The position numbers were made by a program, and so were the translations under genes. This document shows, in pieces, positions 61,247 through 64,000 of a stretch of 64,000 nucleotides of DNA (the first letter of the stretch is position 1; the number at the start of each line of letters is the position of its first letter). The notes beneath the pieces are model-generated. The model did not search any database. It was not told the DNA's origin and saw nothing but the letters and a program-made list of their open reading frames with translations. The stretch is from assembly GCF_904066215.1 (NCBI RefSeq), contig NZ_LR880474.1, forward strand, positions 620,001 through 684,000. The letters are read 5' to 3'. This DNA is from Microbacterium sp. Nx66 (GTDB lineage Bacteria > Actinomycetota > Actinomycetes > Actinomycetales > Microbacteriaceae).

Positions 61247-61377
61247 CCACCACTGCGATCGTCATGATGATCATCGCCATGGTCACGGTGTGGGGCGGCC
61301 TCATCGCCGCCGTCGTGAACCTCGCTCGGCACCCCGAGGTGGAGGACGCCGAGCCGGCGGTGCCGACCGAGCTCTGA
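61243..61377 (+). CDS. metS: Small subunit of the NSS transporter (MetS-like)
   Basis: The 44-residue protein is one membrane helix (about residues 4-27, rich in Met, Ile and Val) with a short acidic tail (RHPEVEDAEPAVPTEL). Its ATG overlaps the transporter stop by 4 bases. The pairing, size and single helix match MetS, which the Corynebacterium methionine/alanine importer needs for function. It would be missed by annotation with a minimum-length cut-off. Confidence 0.82.
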   Translation: MTTTAIVMMIIAMVTVWGGLIAAVVNLARHPEVEDAEPAVPTEL

Positions 61378-61460
61378 TCTCCGACCCGATCGCATCGGAC
61401 CGGGACGATCGGGTGCCGGGAGGGCTGCGGCGACACGATGGTGGGGAAAGGAGGACCCCC

Positions 61461-62324
61461 GTGATCGGCACGCTCAACGCCCTGGTCGACCTCGTCGACG
61501 CGGACAGCGGTCAGGAGATCGACGTCGCCGCGTTCGCCCGCGCGCACGGCACCACCGAGTACCACCTGCGCCGGATGTTCTCGGCGCTCGCCGGGGTGCC
61601 GTTGACCGAATACGTGCGGCGTCGTCGGATGACGCTCGCGGGTGCGGAGCTCGCCGCCGGTGCACCGAGTCTGCTCGATGTCGCCGTTCGGCACGGCTAC
61701 GGCTCGACCGAGGCGTTCGCCCGGGCGTTCCGCGCCGTGCACGGCATCGGGCCGGCGGACGCGCGTCGGCACGGGGGTCCTCTCCGCACACAAGCTACGC
61801 TCCGGTTCCGCCTGAGCGTCGAAGGGAGCACCCCGATGGATGTCACCATCACCCACCGCCCCGCGTTCGCCCTCGTCGGTCATGCCGCGGAGGTCCCGCT
61901 CATCCACGTCGGCGTCAATCCGCACATCCAGGCGCACATCGCCGCCATCCCGCCGGAGGAGCACGCCCGCCTCAAGGCGCTCGGCAACGAGGAGCCCGCG
62001 GGCATCCTCGCCGTGACCGCCGACATCGATCCGGATGCCCCGGAGGGGACGCCGCTGACCTACCTGCACGGGGTGGCCGTGCGCGACGACACCGCGGTTC
62101 CGGACGAGCTCGACACCCTGCGCGTGGCGGAGGGCACGTGGGTCGTGTTCGGCGCGAGCGGCCCGTTTCCGGAGACTCTGCAGAATCTGTGGGCGGCGAC
62201 GGCGACCGAGTGGTTCCCGTCGAACCCGTGGCGGCTGCGACCCGGGCCCTCGATCGTCCGCTACCGGGAGTTCACCGGCGACACGGCCTCCTGTGAGCTC
62301 TGGCTCCCCGTCGAGCAGAGCTGA
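61461..62324 (+). CDS. AraC-type regulator fused to a GyrI-like ligand domain
   Basis: The 287-residue protein has an N-terminal AraC DNA-binding domain (about residues 1-105, two helix-turn-helices: EIDVAAFARAHGTTEYHLRRMFSALAG and SLLDVAVRHGYGSTEAFARAFRAVHG) and a C-terminal GyrI-like small-molecule domain (about 126-285, starting VTITHRPAFALVGHA). GTG 61461 has AAAGGAGG 7 bases upstream. This Rob/SoxS-like fusion usually senses drugs or other hydrophobic compounds. A second GyrI-like protein follows. Confidence 0.88.
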   Translation: MIGTLNALVDLVDADSGQEIDVAAFARAHGTTEYHLRRMFSALAGVPLTEYVRRRRMTLAGAELAAGAPSLLDVAVRHGYGSTEAFARAFRAVHGIGPADARRHGGPLRTQATLRFRLSVEGSTPMDVTITHRPAFALVGHAAEVPLIHVGVNPHIQAHIAAIPPEEHARLKALGNEEPAGILAVTADIDPDAPEGTPLTYLHGVAVRDDTAVPDELDTLRVAEGTWVVFGASGPFPETLQNLWAATATEWFPSNPWRLRPGPSIVRYREFTGDTASCELWLPVEQS

Positions 62325-62412
62325 CCGTGGATCGGGTCGGGCCCGTGGGGCTCGACCCGATGTCGGTGCCCTGGGGCACACTGACCGCACGACGACGAAG
62401 CGGGGGCAGGCC

Positions 62413-63048
62413 ATGACGGCGACCGATCCGAAGAAGACGCTCGATGCGTACCAGGCGAAACGGGGGACCTTCCGGATCCTCGAGGTGCCGCCACTGACCT
62501 ATCTGATGGTCGACGGCGCCGGCGATCCGAACACCGCGCCGGCGTTCTTCGACGCGGTCGCGGCCCTCTACCCGCTGGCGTACACGCTCAAGTTCGCCAG
62601 CCGTGCCGAGCTCGGCGTCGATCAGGTCGTGATGCCCCTGGAAGGCCTGTGGCACGCGCCGGACATGGCGTCCTTCACCACCCGACGCGACAAGTCGACC
62701 TGGCTCTGGACGCTGATGATCATGGTCGGCGACCACGTCACTCCCGTCCTCTTCGACCGTGCCGTCGAGACGGTCGCGGCGAAGAGCGCGAAGAAGGGGG
62801 AGGAGCTCCCGGCGCTGGCCGCGGTCCGGCGGGGGGTGCTAGCCGAGGGGCTGTGCGTGCAGACGCTGCACGTCGGACCGTTCGACGATGAGGGCCCCGT
62901 GCTGGAGGAGCTGCACGAGCGGTTCGTCCCGGAGAACGGGTTGCGGATGCGCGGTCGGCACCACGAGATCTATCTCAGTGACCGTCGCCGGACGGCCCCG
63001 GAGAAGCTGCGTACCATCCTGCGGCAGCCGGTGGAGCGGATCACCTGA
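62413..63048 (+). CDS. GyrI-like small-molecule-binding protein
   Basis: The 211-residue protein has a stand-alone GyrI-like domain: KRGTFRILEVPPLTYLMVDGAGDPN at about residues 16-40, MPLEGLWHAPD, and the C-terminal GRHHEIYLSDRRRTAPEKLRTILRQPV (about 178-204). No DNA-binding domain is present. Related proteins bind hydrophobic compounds, and some hydrolyse cyclopropyl drugs. It lies 88 bases after the AraC/GyrI fusion and may share its ligand. Confidence 0.85.
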   Translation: MTATDPKKTLDAYQAKRGTFRILEVPPLTYLMVDGAGDPNTAPAFFDAVAALYPLAYTLKFASRAELGVDQVVMPLEGLWHAPDMASFTTRRDKSTWLWTLMIMVGDHVTPVLFDRAVETVAAKSAKKGEELPALAAVRRGVLAEGLCVQTLHVGPFDDEGPVLEELHERFVPENGLRMRGRHHEIYLSDRRRTAPEKLRTILRQPVERIT

Positions 63049-63118
63049 GCGCTTCCGCACCGCGCGTCCGGAAAGCAACCCCCTGATTCCGACCGCCCGC
63101 GGCGGATACTCTTCGAGC

Positions 63119-63922
63119 ATGAGCACCGTCAAGCATGCGGCGCGCGTGGCGAAGGACTCCACCGCGTTCCGGCGGACCGCCCGCGCGGGTTTCGTCGTCC
63201 TCGGCGTCATCCACATCATCATCGGCGCGATCGCCATCACGATCGCCGCGGGTGGGTCGGGTGACGCCGACCAGGACGGCGCGATGGAGCAGGTGCGCAA
63301 CAACCCGGTCGGGGGACTGCTGCTGCTCGCGATCGCCGTGGGCCTCCTCGCGCTCGCCGTGTGGCAGGTGGCGAGCGGGTTCCTCGCCGCCGACCCCGCC
63401 GAGACGAAGAAGTGGGGCAAGCGTCTCAAGCTCTTCGGCATCTCCGGCACGTACCTCGTGATCGCCGGACTGGCGCTCATCTACGCCGTGGGCGGCCGGG
63501 CGGAGTCCTCCGACGCCTCGAAGACCCTGAGCCAGGTGGTCCTGTCCGCGCCCGGCGGGGTGGCGCTGCTCGTGGTGATCGGTCTCAGCGTCATCGGTGT
63601 CGGCATCGGCTTCATCGTCGGCGGGGTCATGCGCTCGTTCCGCAAGCTCATCGACGTGCCGACCGGAGCCGCCCGAGCCGGAGTGATGGCCCTCGGCATC
63701 GTGGGCTACGTCGGCAAGGGCATCGCGGTGGGAGTCACCGGCGTGCTGTTCGTGGTGGCCGCTGTGACGCAGGATCCGGAGCGCGCCGCGGGGCTCGACG
63801 CCGCCCTGCACAGTCTCCTCACCCTGCCGTTCGGCCGCCTCATCCTCGGGGCGGTCGGCGTCGGCTTCGCGCTGTACGGCGCCTTCTGCATCGTGCGGGC
63901 CCGTCTCGCCCGCATGTCGTAG
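63119..63922 (+). CDS. DUF1206 membrane protein
   Basis: The 267-residue protein has three repeated pairs of membrane helices, which is the DUF1206 layout (repeats start near residues 22, 110 and 195, e.g. FVVLGVIHIIIGAIAITIAAG and GYVGKGIAVGVTGVLFVVAAV). TACTCT (63107-63112) ends 6 bases before ATG 63119, so it is probably leaderless. Function unknown. The last 78 bases of the window hold nothing I can support. Confidence 0.88.
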   Translation: MSTVKHAARVAKDSTAFRRTARAGFVVLGVIHIIIGAIAITIAAGGSGDADQDGAMEQVRNNPVGGLLLLAIAVGLLALAVWQVASGFLAADPAETKKWGKRLKLFGISGTYLVIAGLALIYAVGGRAESSDASKTLSQVVLSAPGGVALLVVIGLSVIGVGIGFIVGGVMRSFRKLIDVPTGAARAGVMALGIVGYVGKGIAVGVTGVLFVVAAVTQDPERAAGLDAALHSLLTLPFGRLILGAVGVGFALYGAFCIVRARLARMS

Positions 63923-64000
63923 TCCTTCCGCCCGGGCACGACTTCGGAGATCGCCGCCGACGCGCCGCTCGGTAGTCGCACGGCCCGGGGCGTCTCGTCC

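Overview
The window comes from a high-GC actinobacterium, most likely a member of the Microbacteriaceae close to Microbacterium. The evidence is the strong G/C third-position bias, frequent GTG and TTG starts, dense 4-base ATGA/GTGA gene overlaps, the cluster ftsH-folE-folP-folB-folK-DUF3180-PH-PH, an Lsr2 homologue, LCP, DUF937, DUF4192, DUF2207 and DUF1206 proteins, and many genes whose start codon lies 6-7 bases after a TANNNT hexamer, as expected for leaderless transcripts.

Layout. (1) 1-4051: an alkylsulfatase, a uracil-DNA-glycosylase-like protein, a lipoprotein and a DUF3224 protein, with two clear terminators. (2) About 4111-20187: an accessory region ending at a tRNA-Phe gene. Its right half is an integrative mobilizable element: relaxase, MobC, a candidate oriT, a P-loop ATPase probably used in replication, an iteron-like inverted-repeat cluster, an excisionase-like protein, an Xre regulator translationally coupled to a tyrosine integrase, and a cargo gene. 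Its left half carries a three-gene operon with two different GIY-YIG proteins, a PIN/RHH toxin-antitoxin pair, an Lsr2 xenogeneic silencer, and a RES-toxin operon whose last gene carries a frameshift. (3) 20188-20506: tRNA-Phe, tRNA-Asp and tRNA-Glu on the minus strand. (4) 20718-45346: core genes. These are an M23 endopeptidase, ppa, tilS, hpt, ftsH, the folate operon with its membrane-protein tail, lysS, cls, a diacylglycerol kinase family protein, serS, a HAD phosphatase, tRNA-Ser(UGA) and an LCP ligase. (5) 45354-57145: a complete L-rhamnose regulon (ABC importer, mutarotase, isomerase, esterase-like hydrolase, bifunctional aldolase/dehydrogenase, kinase) with a divergent LacI regulator and two matching operators. 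(6) 57152-64000: an ion channel, tRNA-Ser(GCU), a MarR/SDR divergent pair with a palindromic operator, an NSS transporter with a 44-residue partner, an AraC/GyrI fusion, a GyrI-like protein and a DUF1206 membrane protein.

How the genes work together. Rhamnose is imported by RhaSTPQ, epimerised by RhaM, isomerised by RhaI, phosphorylated by RhaB, then cleaved and oxidised by the aldolase/dehydrogenase fusion; LacI probably represses both its own gene and the operon. hpt, ftsH and the fol genes form a housekeeping block. In the mobile element, the Xre regulator probably controls excision and integration through a shared operator, while MobC and the relaxase would act at the inverted repeat upstream of mobC.

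Two genes (a PH-domain membrane protein and a RES-operon gene) each carry an apparent single-base deletion. In the PH gene a neighbouring copy of the same repeat unit shows which base is missing. The left end of the mobile element and its att repeat were not found.
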